This document shows, piece after piece, positions 49,909-59,516 of a stretch of 64,000 nt of DNA. This DNA is from Gordonia oryzae (lineage in GTDB: Bacteria > Actinomycetota > Actinomycetes > Mycobacteriales > Mycobacteriaceae). Numbering within the stretch: position 1 is the stretch's first letter; each line of letters begins with the position of its first letter. The notes beneath the pieces are model-generated. The model had not been told where the DNA came from and did not search any database. It was given only the letters and a program-made list of their open reading frames with translations. Location of the stretch: assembly GCF_003797185.1 (NCBI RefSeq), contig NZ_RKMH01000015.1, forward strand, positions 1 through 64,000. The letters run 5' to 3'. Position numbers and translations under genes: made by a program.

Positions 49909-50228
49909 TGAACCTCTCCCGTTCTTGCGCGTCAGCGGCGAACCGCATCCCTGCGGAGAACCCTAGGCCATCACCGGCGTCCGGTCGGGCAAGAAGCCGC
50001 GGGCGCGTGGCAGGCGTCGGCGAGAAAAGGTCACACCCTCAGTCGGTCAAACCCTGGATGGGCCAAACCCTTGCGCGGGCCGTGGGTCGATTGTGTACTC
50101 GCACACCATGACCTGGTTGTTGCGCCTGCTCGAATCCGAGCACCGGCATCTGCTGAGGGGTGTGGAGAGTCTGTGCCCGGAGGGGGCCGGCGCCACCGAT
50201 CTCGGCGCCGACCCCGCCCAGGTCGAGA
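49909..50228. other. Gap with a possible gene remnant
   Basis: A frame at 50108-50260 on the plus strand starts MTWLLRLLESEHRHLL and keeps coding-like bias for about 40 codons, but it runs over the 3' end of the acyl-CoA dehydrogenase gene. It looks like a truncated gene start. No other feature is clear. Confidence 0.35.
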
Positions 50229-51341
50229 TCAGGACAGGGCGACCAGATCGTAGGAGTTGACGTTGCGTGCCAGGTTTTTCACATGCTCGGTCGCGTCGCC
50301 GAGCGTGTGGCTGATGGCAGTCAGTCGGCTCGTGTAATGGCCCACCGGGTACTCGGCGGTCATCCCGATACCGCCGTGCATCTGGATCGCCTCCTGCCCG
50401 ATGTGGCGACCTGAGCGGCAAATCTGCAGCTTGGCGCGTGAGGCGATCACCGGGTCGGCGATCCCGTCGGAGAGGGCGGTTGTGGCATACAGACTCATCG
50501 ACCGTGCCAGCTCGAGCTGCGCGTACATGTCGGCGGCCCGATGCGTCAGTGCCTGGAAGGTCGCCAGTGTCACCCCGAACTGCTTGCGCGTCTTGAGGTA
50601 ATCGACGGTGAGGTCGAGTGCGCGTTCCATCGCCCCGACGGCCTCCGCACACAGCGCGGTCTGGATGCCGACCTCGACGTCGGCGAGCAGTGCCGAGGCG
50701 TCGCCGGAACCGAGGCGGGTGGCCGGGGCGCCGTCGAAGACGATCTGAGCGCCTCGACGCCGATCGTGGGTGCGGTAGGCGGTCCGGGTCACGCCCTCGG
50801 CGTCGGCGTCGACGAGGTACAGGCCGACCTCGCCGTTCTCGCGCGCCGACACGATCAGCTTGTCCGCGCAATCACCGTGCGGCACCAGTGATTTGGTTCC
50901 GCTGAGCTTCCCGTCGGCGGCGGTGGTGGCCACCGCGGCCGACGGCCAGCGGTCGCCGGCCTCCTGATGGGCGAAGGCCAGGAGTAACTCGCCGCCGGCC
51001 AGGCCGCCGAGGAGTTCTTCGCGCAGGTCGCCTTCGGTGGTCGCGACGATCAGCGAACCCGGAACCAACGCCGCGTCCAGGTACGGCTCAGGCGCCAGTG
51101 CTCGGCCGATCTCGCCCATGACCGAGGCGAACTCGACGGGGCCCGCTCCGGCGCCGCCGTCCTCCTCGGGAATGGTCAGGCCGAGAATGCCGATGTCGGC
51201 CAACGACTTCCAGACGTCGCGGCTCCAGCCCAGCTCGGTGTCGGTGACCTTGCGCAGCGTCTCGACGTCGTAGGTCTTGCTCAGGACGTCGCGGACGGTG
51301 TCGCGCAACATCGTCTGTTCTTCGGACAGTTCGAAATCCAT
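50229..51341 (-). CDS. Acyl-CoA dehydrogenase, second subunit-like
   Basis: The 370-residue protein has the family fold (EQTMLRDTVRDVLSKTYD, GGAGAGPVEFASVMGEIGRAL) and the C-terminal QMHGGIGMTAEYP stretch. It lacks a clear catalytic glutamate in the usual place. It follows another acyl-CoA dehydrogenase; in this order such pairs often form two-subunit enzymes acting on sterol side chains or other bulky acyl-CoAs. The pairing is inferred. Confidence 0.85.
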   Translation of the reverse strand: MDFELSEEQTMLRDTVRDVLSKTYDVETLRKVTDTELGWSRDVWKSLADIGILGLTIPEEDGGAGAGPVEFASVMGEIGRALAPEPYLDAALVPGSLIVATTEGDLREELLGGLAGGELLLAFAHQEAGDRWPSAAVATTAADGKLSGTKSLVPHGDCADKLIVSARENGEVGLYLVDADAEGVTRTAYRTHDRRRGAQIVFDGAPATRLGSGDASALLADVEVGIQTALCAEAVGAMERALDLTVDYLKTRKQFGVTLATFQALTHRAADMYAQLELARSMSLYATTALSDGIADPVIASRAKLQICRSGRHIGQEAIQMHGGIGMTAEYPVGHYTSRLTAISHTLGDATEHVKNLARNVNSYDLVALS

Positions 51342-51390
51342 GTGTGTTCCTCGTGTGTCGGGAGGTCGAATGGTCGTGTGTGCGGCGCGA

Positions 51391-52590
51391 TTACAGGCCG
51401 AGCACGGCCTTGTCGATGATCTGGCGCTGGACCTCCGACGAACCGCCGTAGATGGTCACCTTGCGGTAGTTCAGATAGGTCGGCACCGACAGCTGCGCCC
51501 ACTCCGGGGCCTCGATGTCGGCCGATCCGTTGGGCGCGGCCGGGTCGAGGCCGGCGACCGGAAGCGAATCCGGGCCCGCGATGTCGGCGAGCAGCTCCAT
51601 CGCCTCCTGCTGCAGCTGGCTTCCGCGGAGCTTGAGCAGCGACGACGCGGGGTTGGGCTTGCCGTCGGCCGACGATGCGACCACACGCAGCTGGGTCAGT
51701 TCCAGCGCGAGGATCTCGTTCTCGAGTTCGGCCAGGCGCGCGGCGAGGAACGGGTCCTCGATCAGTGGCTTGCCGTCGGCCGCGGTGATCTCACGGGCGA
51801 GTTCCTTGGCACGGGCCAGTTTGGTCTTGGTGTAACCCACGCGCGCGATGCCGCTGCGCTCGTTGCCCAGCAAGAACTTCGCCTGCGTCCACCCCTGATT
51901 CTCCTCGCCCACGAGGTTCTCCACCGGAACTCGCACGTCGTTGAAGAAGACCTCATTGACCTCGTAGCCGCCGTCGATCAACTGGATCGGACGCAGTTCG
52001 ACGCCGGGGGTGTCCATCGGGAACAGCAGCATCGAGATGCCGGCCTGCTTCTTGACGTCGGGGTCGGTGCGGCACAGGCAGAAGATCCAGTCGGCAAACT
52101 GGCCGAGGGTGGTCCAGGTCTTCTGGCCGTTGACGACGTAGTGGTCGCCGTCGCGCACCGCGCGGGTCTTCAGCGAGGCGAGGTCCGAGCCCGCCTCTGG
52201 CTCGGAAAAGCCCTGGCACCACCAGATGTCGAGATTGGCGGTCTTGGGCAGGAAGCGTTCCTTCATCTCCTGCGACCCGAACTGGGCGATGACGGGCCCG
52301 ATCATGCCCGCGTTGAACGGCAGCATGTCGGGCACCGACGCGAGGCTCATCTCCTCGCGGTAGATGTGGTGCTGGATCGGGGTCCAGTCCTGGCCGCCCC
52401 ATTCTGTCGGCCAGTGCGGTACGGCATAGCCCGCCTCGTTCATGATGCGGGTGGTGGTGACGATGTCCTCGGGATAGTTCAGCTTCCCGGCGGCCGAGCG
52501 TTCGCGCAGGTCCTTGGGGATCGCGGTGGTGAAAAATGTCCGAAGTTCGTCGCGGAAGGCTTCTTCACTTGAACTGAATTTCAGGTGCAT
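51391..52590 (-). CDS. Acyl-CoA dehydrogenase
   Basis: The 399-residue protein has VPHWPTEWGGQDWTP, GFSEPEAGSDLASL, the flavin-contact VNGQKTWTT, and near the end YGGSSEVQRQIIDK. It oxidises an acyl-CoA with FAD. ATG 52590 is preferred because AAGG precedes it at good spacing; ATG 52602 is possible. Its start overlaps the MFS stop. Confidence 0.88.
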   Translation of the reverse strand: MHLKFSSSEEAFRDELRTFFTTAIPKDLRERSAAGKLNYPEDIVTTTRIMNEAGYAVPHWPTEWGGQDWTPIQHHIYREEMSLASVPDMLPFNAGMIGPVIAQFGSQEMKERFLPKTANLDIWWCQGFSEPEAGSDLASLKTRAVRDGDHYVVNGQKTWTTLGQFADWIFCLCRTDPDVKKQAGISMLLFPMDTPGVELRPIQLIDGGYEVNEVFFNDVRVPVENLVGEENQGWTQAKFLLGNERSGIARVGYTKTKLARAKELAREITAADGKPLIEDPFLAARLAELENEILALELTQLRVVASSADGKPNPASSLLKLRGSQLQQEAMELLADIAGPDSLPVAGLDPAAPNGSADIEAPEWAQLSVPTYLNYRKVTIYGGSSEVQRQIIDKAVLGL

Positions 52591-53830
52591 GCCTACCTTC
52601 ATACTCTCCGAGGTGGCGTGCGCAAACCCGGGCCCGGAGATTCGCCCGCCGGCGGGTGCGCGCCGACGCCAGTCCGCCGAGGACGGCGAGTGCGAGCACG
52701 TACCCGACGTAGATCGCGACGGTGGCGCGCAGACCGAGGTGTCCGACAACCAGTCCGGCGACCACCGCGGGCACGCTGAAGGCCACGTAACTGACGATGA
52801 AGACCGCCGAGAAGACCTGGCCGCGCGCAGGAGCGGGTGTCTGCACGCTGATCGAGTCCAATGCGCCGAGGAAGGTCCCGGCGAATCCGGACCCGGCGAT
52901 CAGCGAGCCGAGGATGTACACCGGCAGCCACTCGGTGAGCACGCCGGCCAGTGAGATGACCGCACCACCGGCGAGCGCCGGATAACCGAAGGCCAGTTTG
53001 GCCTGCGGCGCCCACGACGTGACCAGCAACGAGGTCAGCGCGCCGGCAGCGAAGAAGACGAACAGCAGTAGGCCCGCTTCGGCGTGATTGACGACGCCGA
53101 ACACGCGCGCCACCACCGATGAGCCGAGCGAGAGGTAGAGGCCACCGAGCGACCATGTGGCCACGAACGCGGGGATGGCCGCCCAGAACAGCGGACGCAC
53201 CACGGCGGGCACCGACGCCTGCGGAGCCAGGGTGCCGAGCAGGTGACGTCGTGACGAGAAGCCCACGCGCTCAGATGTTTCCGGCACGATCAGCAGTGCG
53301 ATCAGGAGGACGGCATAGAGGGCGAGGATGATCTCGTAAACCAGGAAGCGAGGGTGGGGGGCGTACTGAACGAGAACGCCGGCCACCGCGACCCCGCCGG
53401 CGAGACCGATGGTCGGCCCCGCCCCGGTGATCGCCGACGACAGGCGTGGGCTCGGTGCCATGTCGACGACGGTTGCCGTCAGGGTCCCGATTGCGGCACC
53501 GGTCGCCAATCCCTGTAGTGCACGGGCCGCCATCAGGGTCCCGACGCCGTCGGCGACCAGGAACAACACCATGCTCGCGATCAGCAGGACCAGTGCAACT
53601 GCGAGAACGGGTCGTCGGCCGATGTGATCGGAGAGCGATCCCACCGACAGCAAGCTGATCAGCATCGTGACGACGTAGATCGCGAAGACGCCGGTCAGGG
53701 CGAACGACGAGAAACCCCACAGCTGCTGGTAGACGGGATAGAGCGGCGAGGGCGCCGCCGACGCGAAGAGCACCATTACCACCATGGCGGTGACCACCCA
53801 GAACGCGCGGTGCGGATGTAGTCGCGACAC
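52565..53830 (-). CDS. MFS transporter
   Basis: The 421-residue protein has about twelve hydrophobic segments and motif A-like GSLSDHIGRRPVL. GTG 53830 has a perfect GGAGG 5 bp upstream, so it is preferred over the longer frame to 53884. It begins an operon with two acyl-CoA dehydrogenases, and a TetR gene diverges. It may import the acid that the dehydrogenases oxidise, but this is inference. Confidence 0.85.
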   Translation of the reverse strand: MSRLHPHRAFWVVTAMVVMVLFASAAPSPLYPVYQQLWGFSSFALTGVFAIYVVTMLISLLSVGSLSDHIGRRPVLAVALVLLIASMVLFLVADGVGTLMAARALQGLATGAAIGTLTATVVDMAPSPRLSSAITGAGPTIGLAGGVAVAGVLVQYAPHPRFLVYEIILALYAVLLIALLIVPETSERVGFSSRRHLLGTLAPQASVPAVVRPLFWAAIPAFVATWSLGGLYLSLGSSVVARVFGVVNHAEAGLLLFVFFAAGALTSLLVTSWAPQAKLAFGYPALAGGAVISLAGVLTEWLPVYILGSLIAGSGFAGTFLGALDSISVQTPAPARGQVFSAVFIVSYVAFSVPAVVAGLVVGHLGLRATVAIYVGYVLALAVLGGLASARTRRRANLRARVCARHLGEYEGRHAPEIQFK

Positions 53831-53881
53831 GGGGACCTCCGAAGTTGAGCAGTCGGCAAAAGCAAAGGCGTTTGCGTTAGT

Positions 53882-53920
53882 CAAACTAGCCGAGGTGAGC
53901 CCCTAAAGCAACGTAGTTTG
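53882..53920. promoter_or_regulatory. Candidate TetR operator
   Basis: CAAACTA at 53882-53888 is complementary to TAGTTTG at 53914-53920, in the space between the divergent MFS and TetR starts. A 25-bp loop separates the arms, longer than usual, so two separate half-sites are also possible. Confidence 0.4.
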
Positions 53921-53934
53921 CAATAATCGATTCC

Positions 53935-54528
53935 ATGAATGCGACAACGGCAACGAGTGTGCAGGTGGACGCAGGGCAGCACCCACGGCGGCCCGGTGGA
54001 CGCAGTGCGCGTGTGCAGCAGGCCGTCTACCGAGCCGTGGGACAACTCGTCGGTTCCGGCGAGCGCGAGACCATGACCATTCCGCAGGTCGCCGAGCTCG
54101 CCGGGGTCAATCCGACGTCGATCTACCGGCGCTGGGGATCGATCACCGCACTCGTCGAGGAGGTGGCGGTCGCCGCTCTCACCCAGGGCGAGGATCTCCC
54201 CGATACCGGCACCCTGCGTGGCGATCTCACCGACTGGGCACAGATCATCGCCGCCGACATCGGGCGGCCCAAACGTCGTTCTTACCTACGGGCAATGATC
54301 GTCGCGCGCGATGAACTCGTCGACGAATGCCCGTGCTGGGAGATCCGGCGCGACCAGGCGCAACAGATGGTGGCCCGCGCCGCCGACCGCGGCGAGCCCA
54401 CGCCGACCGTCGAGCAGATCCTCGACCACATCATCGCGCCGCTCTATCACCACGCCGTGTTCGGCAAGGCCATCGACGACGCGTTCGCTGCGCAACTGGT
54501 CGGCGATGTGCTGGCGATGATCGCCTGA
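53935..54528 (+). CDS. TetR-family transcriptional regulator
   Basis: The 197-residue protein has the helix-turn-helix ETMTIPQVAELAGVNPTSIYRRWGS and a helical ligand domain. It diverges from the MFS-FadE operon and probably represses it. Confidence 0.88.
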   Translation: MNATTATSVQVDAGQHPRRPGGRSARVQQAVYRAVGQLVGSGERETMTIPQVAELAGVNPTSIYRRWGSITALVEEVAVAALTQGEDLPDTGTLRGDLTDWAQIIAADIGRPKRRSYLRAMIVARDELVDECPCWEIRRDQAQQMVARAADRGEPTPTVEQILDHIIAPLYHHAVFGKAIDDAFAAQLVGDVLAMIA

Positions 54529-55536
54529 TCAGCCGCCGATCGCGCGTCGGAAGAACGGCCACGACCGGTGGAGCTGATCCTGCCAGTAGCCCCATGAGTG
54601 GGTGCCCGGCGCGCCGACGTCGGCGGTGTAGGGGATGCGCAATCGGTTGAGGCGTCCGAGAAGTTGCTGCGTGCAGATGCTGGTCGCCACCTCGATCCCG
54701 CCGCCGAGCACCACCTGATTGGTCAGCGCAATCGGGTCGCGCACCGCCTGCGGGGTGTCGTGCGGACCGGGCAGACCACTGGAGTTGGAGATGTAGAGCG
54801 CGGTGCCGCGCAGCTTGCCCGCGTTGATGACGGGATCGTTGGCACGCCACCGCGGCCCGTTGTCGGGACCCCACATGTTCACGGTGTTGCCGCCGCCGCG
54901 ACCGTCGACGACGAGTTTGATGTACTGCTGCCCCAGCGGGTCCGACGTTGAGGCGCAACCGCTGTAGGACGCTGCCGCCCGGTACAGCCCGCGATGCGCG
55001 ATCGCCAGATTGAGCACCGAGGTCCCCGACGACGAGATGCCGCCGATCGCGTTGCGCCCGCTCGTGCGGTAGGTCGAATCGATGACCGCGGGCAACTCCG
55101 AGCCGAGGAACGTCGACCACTTGTTGACGCCGAGCGTCGGATCACGACGAATCCAGTCGGTGTAGTAACTGTATGCGCCTTGCTCGGGGATGACGACGTA
55201 GACGTTCTTGTCGGCGAAGAACGACTCGATGTCGGTTCGGGCGAGCCAGGAGGCGCTGTCCTCACCGCCGCCGGCGCCGTTGAGCAGATACAACACGCCT
55301 CGCGCCTGCGACGGATCGCGCGGCTTGATCACTGTCAGGGGGATGTCGCGGTCCATCGCATCGGAGTGCACGACGATGGTGGTGAGCTTCTCCGACGGCG
55401 AGCCGGCCGACACCATGTGCCCGGCCGCATGGGCGTCCGGAGCCACACCCGCCGGAACGAGTAGCGCTGCGATGGCCAGCACCGCGATCAGCAATCCACG
55501 TCGTGCTCGTCGCGTCATCCCTGGGCCCCGTTTCAT
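54529..55536 (-). CDS. Secreted esterase, antigen 85/mycolyltransferase-like fold
   Basis: The 335-residue protein has a signal peptide (basic start, hydrophobic 14-30, A-H-A near 37). The nucleophile serine lies in GGISSSGTSV and the histidine in GTHSWGYWQDQ. The fold matches the antigen 85 esterase group, which transfers or hydrolyses lipids in the envelope. ATG 55536 is chosen for the signal peptide. Confidence 0.82.
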   Translation of the reverse strand: MKRGPGMTRRARRGLLIAVLAIAALLVPAGVAPDAHAAGHMVSAGSPSEKLTTIVVHSDAMDRDIPLTVIKPRDPSQARGVLYLLNGAGGGEDSASWLARTDIESFFADKNVYVVIPEQGAYSYYTDWIRRDPTLGVNKWSTFLGSELPAVIDSTYRTSGRNAIGGISSSGTSVLNLAIAHRGLYRAAASYSGCASTSDPLGQQYIKLVVDGRGGGNTVNMWGPDNGPRWRANDPVINAGKLRGTALYISNSSGLPGPHDTPQAVRDPIALTNQVVLGGGIEVATSICTQQLLGRLNRLRIPYTADVGAPGTHSWGYWQDQLHRSWPFFRRAIGG

Positions 55537-55592
55537 GTGCTTGTGGATGGAGTGGACGCTATCAGGGTCGACGCCCGCTAGGGTGGGCGCGC

Positions 55593-57008
55593 ATGAGGCA
55601 TGTGCATGCATTTGGTGATGACGCACTCGGTCAGTCCGACGCACTCGGCGTGGCAGCGGCCATTGCCGCGGGGGAGATCTCCGCGACCGAGGCCGTCGAC
55701 GCCGCGCTCGAGCGGATCGACCGGGTCAACCCACAGATCAACGCGATCGCCGTCGATGACAGGGAACGTGCCCGCAAGCGCGCCGCCGCCGACGATTTCG
55801 GTGGTGGGGTGTTTGCCGGTGTGCCTTCGGTTATCAAGAACAACACCGTCATGGCGGGCATCCCGACAACCCACGGGTCCGCGGCGGTTGCCGAGCGGGT
55901 GGCCACGATCAACGAGCCGTTCACCGACCAACTGCTCGCCACCGGACTCAACATCGTCGGGGCGTCGACGATGCCGGCGTTCGGCCTGACCGCGACGACC
56001 GAATTCGTCGACCGTGACCCCACCCGCAATCCCTGGGACACCGACTACTCCTCGGGTGCCTCCTCCGGCGGATCGGCCGCACTCGTCGCAGCGGGGGCGT
56101 TGCCGATCGCGCACGGCAACGACGGCGGCGGATCGATCCGAATCCCGGCCGCCGCGTGCGGACTCGTGGGGCTCAAACCCAGCCGCGACCGGGTGGTGGC
56201 ATCACTCGAGGGCAAGGCGATGCCTATCGACCTCATTGCCAACGGGGTCATCAGCCGCAGTGTGCGCGATACCGCCCACTTCCTCGCCGATGCCGAAAAA
56301 TACTGTCCGGCAGATAATCTCCCACGCGTGGGGATCGTCGAGGGGTCGTCGGAGCGGCGCCTGCGCATCGCCCTGCTCACCGAGCCGCTGACCGGACAGT
56401 TGCTCGACGACGACACCCAGGCCGGCCTGACCGCCACCGCCGAACTCCTCGAAAGCCTGGGCCACCGCACCGAATTCATACCGGTGCCCGTAGACCGTGC
56501 CTATGTGACGCAGTTCACCGATTACTGGGCGATGATGGCGTTCTCGCTGGACCGATTCGGAAAACGAATGATCGACAAGGGTTTCGACCGCAGCAAGCTC
56601 GATCCGTTCACCCGCGGACTCTCGCGCATGTATCTGCGCCGCATGTGGCGTACGCCGTCGGTGATCCGCGGACTCCGACAGTCGACCGCGCGCTTCCGGG
56701 CAACCTTCGCACGCTTCGACGCGGTCCTCTCGCCGACGCTGGCACATACCACGCCGAAGATCGGTTACCTCGATCCCGCAGGAGATTTCGACGAGATCTT
56801 CGACCGGCTGACCCGCTACGTCGCGTTCACTCCGGTCAACAATACCTCTGGCGCGCCGGGCATCAGCCTGCCGCTCGCGCAGACCTCGCAGGGCCTGCCC
56901 CTCGGCATGCACTTCACCACCGACCTCGGTGACGAGCGCACGCTGCTCGAACTCGCCTACGAACTCGAGGCGGCACAACCGTTCGCACGAATCAACGATG
57001 CCGGCTGA
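55593..57008 (+). CDS. Amidase (amidase signature family)
   Basis: The 471-residue protein has the Ser-cisSer-Lys triad: lysine in GVPSVIKNN, the signature SSGASSGGSAALVA, and the catalytic serine in GGGSIRIPAA. It hydrolyses an amide, substrate unknown. ATG 55593 precedes the conserved part. It diverges from the esterase gene. Confidence 0.88.
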   Translation: MRHVHAFGDDALGQSDALGVAAAIAAGEISATEAVDAALERIDRVNPQINAIAVDDRERARKRAAADDFGGGVFAGVPSVIKNNTVMAGIPTTHGSAAVAERVATINEPFTDQLLATGLNIVGASTMPAFGLTATTEFVDRDPTRNPWDTDYSSGASSGGSAALVAAGALPIAHGNDGGGSIRIPAAACGLVGLKPSRDRVVASLEGKAMPIDLIANGVISRSVRDTAHFLADAEKYCPADNLPRVGIVEGSSERRLRIALLTEPLTGQLLDDDTQAGLTATAELLESLGHRTEFIPVPVDRAYVTQFTDYWAMMAFSLDRFGKRMIDKGFDRSKLDPFTRGLSRMYLRRMWRTPSVIRGLRQSTARFRATFARFDAVLSPTLAHTTPKIGYLDPAGDFDEIFDRLTRYVAFTPVNNTSGAPGISLPLAQTSQGLPLGMHFTTDLGDERTLLELAYELEAAQPFARINDAG

Positions 57009-57034
57009 CGCCGGGAACCTGGGGGAGATGTCGG

Positions 57035-58762
57035 ATGGGTGTAGAGCTGTGCGGTCGAGCCGTGTCGAAGGGTGCCGCGCTCCTGGCAGCGGGAGGTGGG
57101 ATGGGTGCGGTTGTGATGGCTGTCGTGGCTTTCGTCAGTCGGCAGCCCGCCACGCTGATCGGAGGTGACTTCGGTGCTGTCACCTCCTTCCTCGGCACCG
57201 TAGTCGGAGTGGTCGTCGCGCAAGCGGTGGTGGTGCTCGCGGCCGTGACCGGGGTGATGGTGAGACGTGTCCGGCGTCGAGTCGCGTTCTTGGTGACCCC
57301 GGCGATCTCCGTGCTTCTCGCGACCTCGGTGGCAGTGGCTGCGTGGGCGTGGCGTGGATCGCTGTCGAACAACGCCGACGACGAGCTGTTGGGCTTCGAC
57401 GTTGCTCCCGTCATCGCGATCGCGCGGTGGGCGTTGACGTTGATGGCGGCGTCGGTGGCGGTGCTGTTGGTCGGCGCGATCCGAGCGGGCGGACCGGCGG
57501 CCACGACCGGCACCCGAGCCGTGCTCGTCGGCGCACTTGCCGGCGGTCTGGTCGTCGTGTGCGCCGCTGTCGGCTCGATCGTCGTGGCGACACCTCGGCC
57601 GTCCGTAAGATCCGTTGCAGCGGTTCCCATCCCATCGGTTCCGACAAGCCTGGGAGCCCGCATCGCCTACACCGTACCTGCACTCGGTCCGTTCTCGGTC
57701 ACCCCAGCCGGACCAGGCTTCGTTGTGCTGGGCCGGGATTCGGTGACCGCCTACCACGGTGAGACGGGGCAGCGGCGGTGGGTCCGATCATTGGCAGATC
57801 TACCGTTCGGCTGCCGCAAGGTGGGGATATGGGCTGCGGGGCCGGCCGGGCACGAGGTCGTCCTGGTCACCTGTTCGGACGGAGGGTACCGGCACGCCGT
57901 CGTCGGGATCGATGCCGTGTCGGGAGATCGCCTGTGGACCAACGCCGAAGGTTGGCGAGTTCGGGTACCCGGGGGCACCAAGGGGTCGATCGTGGGTGTC
58001 ATGACCTACGACCGCTACGACAACCCCATGACGATCGGAGCGCTCGATGTCCGCACCGGCCACACGCGATGGACCGCACCGCACCGTGAGTGTTCCGACG
58101 ACTCCGGGGTGACAACGACGTCGTCGGCGTTGGTGGCCGTATCGGCCTGCGGGGAGCGACCATCGCTCGTGACATTCGATGCGACATCGGGAGTCACGCG
58201 CACCATCGGGCTACCGTCGTCGCCGGACTCCGAGGCGTCAATCATCGCGGTGGATGGCGATCGCACGGCGATAGTGGTGGAGCGCCGGGTGATCCACGAG
58301 CGAAAGCTGGCGATTGTCGATGTGTCACAGAAGGGTTCGGTCACCACGGTGCCCGGCACACCCGGTCCGAGCATGTTGATGAGGCCGGTGGACCAGGCCC
58401 GTTACCTGCAAACCGACTGGAATGGCGTCAACGGCCGACCCATGAGCGGGATGGTCGATGTGCGAAGCGCGTCGTTCTCGACCATCCGTGGTGCCGATCT
58501 CTACCCGAATGGAATACCCGACGACATTCCGGTCGGACAACGACTCGCCGCCGTCGGCGATGGCGTCGTGAGCGGGGTGGTGGCCACGACCGAACCGAAT
58601 GTCGTGGCGGTGATCGCCGCCGATGGGCAGGCAACGATGCGACCCGCGCCTTGCGACAAGGCATCCGGGGTTCTGCCGGTACCCGGCGCGATCCTCATGA
58701 CCTGCTTGCGCCACGATCGACCGAACACCGTGAACGACATCGTCGTGCTGGGTATCCGGTGA
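57035..58762 (+). CDS. Membrane protein with PQQ-like beta-propeller domain
   Basis: The 575-residue protein has five hydrophobic segments in its first ~200 residues, then an extracytoplasmic propeller-like part with PQQ-type blades (VTAYHGETGQRRWVRS, ISGDRLW-like VSGDRLWTN, DVRTGHTRWTA). Such domains often scaffold protein contacts. It lies 26 bp after the amidase stop, perhaps in one transcript. Confidence 0.72.
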   Translation: MGVELCGRAVSKGAALLAAGGGMGAVVMAVVAFVSRQPATLIGGDFGAVTSFLGTVVGVVVAQAVVVLAAVTGVMVRRVRRRVAFLVTPAISVLLATSVAVAAWAWRGSLSNNADDELLGFDVAPVIAIARWALTLMAASVAVLLVGAIRAGGPAATTGTRAVLVGALAGGLVVVCAAVGSIVVATPRPSVRSVAAVPIPSVPTSLGARIAYTVPALGPFSVTPAGPGFVVLGRDSVTAYHGETGQRRWVRSLADLPFGCRKVGIWAAGPAGHEVVLVTCSDGGYRHAVVGIDAVSGDRLWTNAEGWRVRVPGGTKGSIVGVMTYDRYDNPMTIGALDVRTGHTRWTAPHRECSDDSGVTTTSSALVAVSACGERPSLVTFDATSGVTRTIGLPSSPDSEASIIAVDGDRTAIVVERRVIHERKLAIVDVSQKGSVTTVPGTPGPSMLMRPVDQARYLQTDWNGVNGRPMSGMVDVRSASFSTIRGADLYPNGIPDDIPVGQRLAAVGDGVVSGVVATTEPNVVAVIAADGQATMRPAPCDKASGVLPVPGAILMTCLRHDRPNTVNDIVVLGIR

Positions 58763-59032
58763 CACCGGCGGACGGTCTCGACAGTCGGCAGAGATGTAGT
58801 CCCGTGCATCAGACGAACCACCTCCCGGCGCGATTGCGCGACACGTTCGGCGGCCGGCCGTGGACTCCGATCGTCGGCATGCGGATGAAGGTCGCTCACA
58901 CGAATCACGATCTCGGCCACCACCAGGTGTGGACAGCACTCGTCGCAGCGGCGGCGCTGCGACCCCACGGCGGGACGACATCTGGGGAAGACGACGCCCC
59001 CGCGACGCCGAGTAGCCCCGGCTCAGTGCGCC

Positions 59033-59458
59033 TCAGCCCAGCGCCACCGACAGCCGATCCGCGAAGTCTGTCATCACCTGTCGATTTCCCGGGACACCCG
59101 GCTGCCAGGGCAGTCGCAGGCGGTCCCGGTCCGGATCGGCGTAACGCGGTATGACGTGCAGGTGAAAGTGGAAGACGGTCTGCCAGGCGTCGGCGCCGCA
59201 GCAGTTGAGGAGATTCACGCCGTCGGCGTCGAGGTCGCCGACCACGGCGCGGGCGATCCGCTGTGCTTCGAGGGTGACCGCGGTCAGATCCTGGTGGTCG
59301 ATGTCGAGTAGATCGGTGCTGTGGCGCTTGGGGATCACCAGCAGATGGCCATCGTTACCCGGCGCGATGTCCATGAATGCGTAGGTGACTTCCGTTTCCG
59401 ACACCCGGACACTCGGTGCCGTACCCGCGACGATCGCGCAGAAGATGCAGTTGGTCAT
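59033..59458 (-). CDS. HIT-family nucleotide hydrolase
   Basis: The 141-residue protein has CIFCAIVAGTAPS at the start, an IAPGNDGHLLVIPKRH stretch and the HIT motif HFHLHVIPR. It acts on nucleotide phosphoramides or dinucleotides. The N-terminal Cys pair may bind zinc. Confidence 0.9.
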   Translation of the reverse strand: MTNCIFCAIVAGTAPSVRVSETEVTYAFMDIAPGNDGHLLVIPKRHSTDLLDIDHQDLTAVTLEAQRIARAVVGDLDADGVNLLNCCGADAWQTVFHFHLHVIPRYADPDRDRLRLPWQPGVPGNRQVMTDFADRLSVALG

Positions 59459-59516
59459 GCCCGAATGGTAGAGGTGTATCTCCCGAGATCGCCTCGGGAA
59501 ACGCGCCTTCGGGTCA

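Noticed and set aside
58790..59030. Frame with MRMKVAHTNHDLGHH after the PQQ-like gene
   Set aside because: No start with a ribosome site, no family match, and it overlaps the HIT gene antisense.
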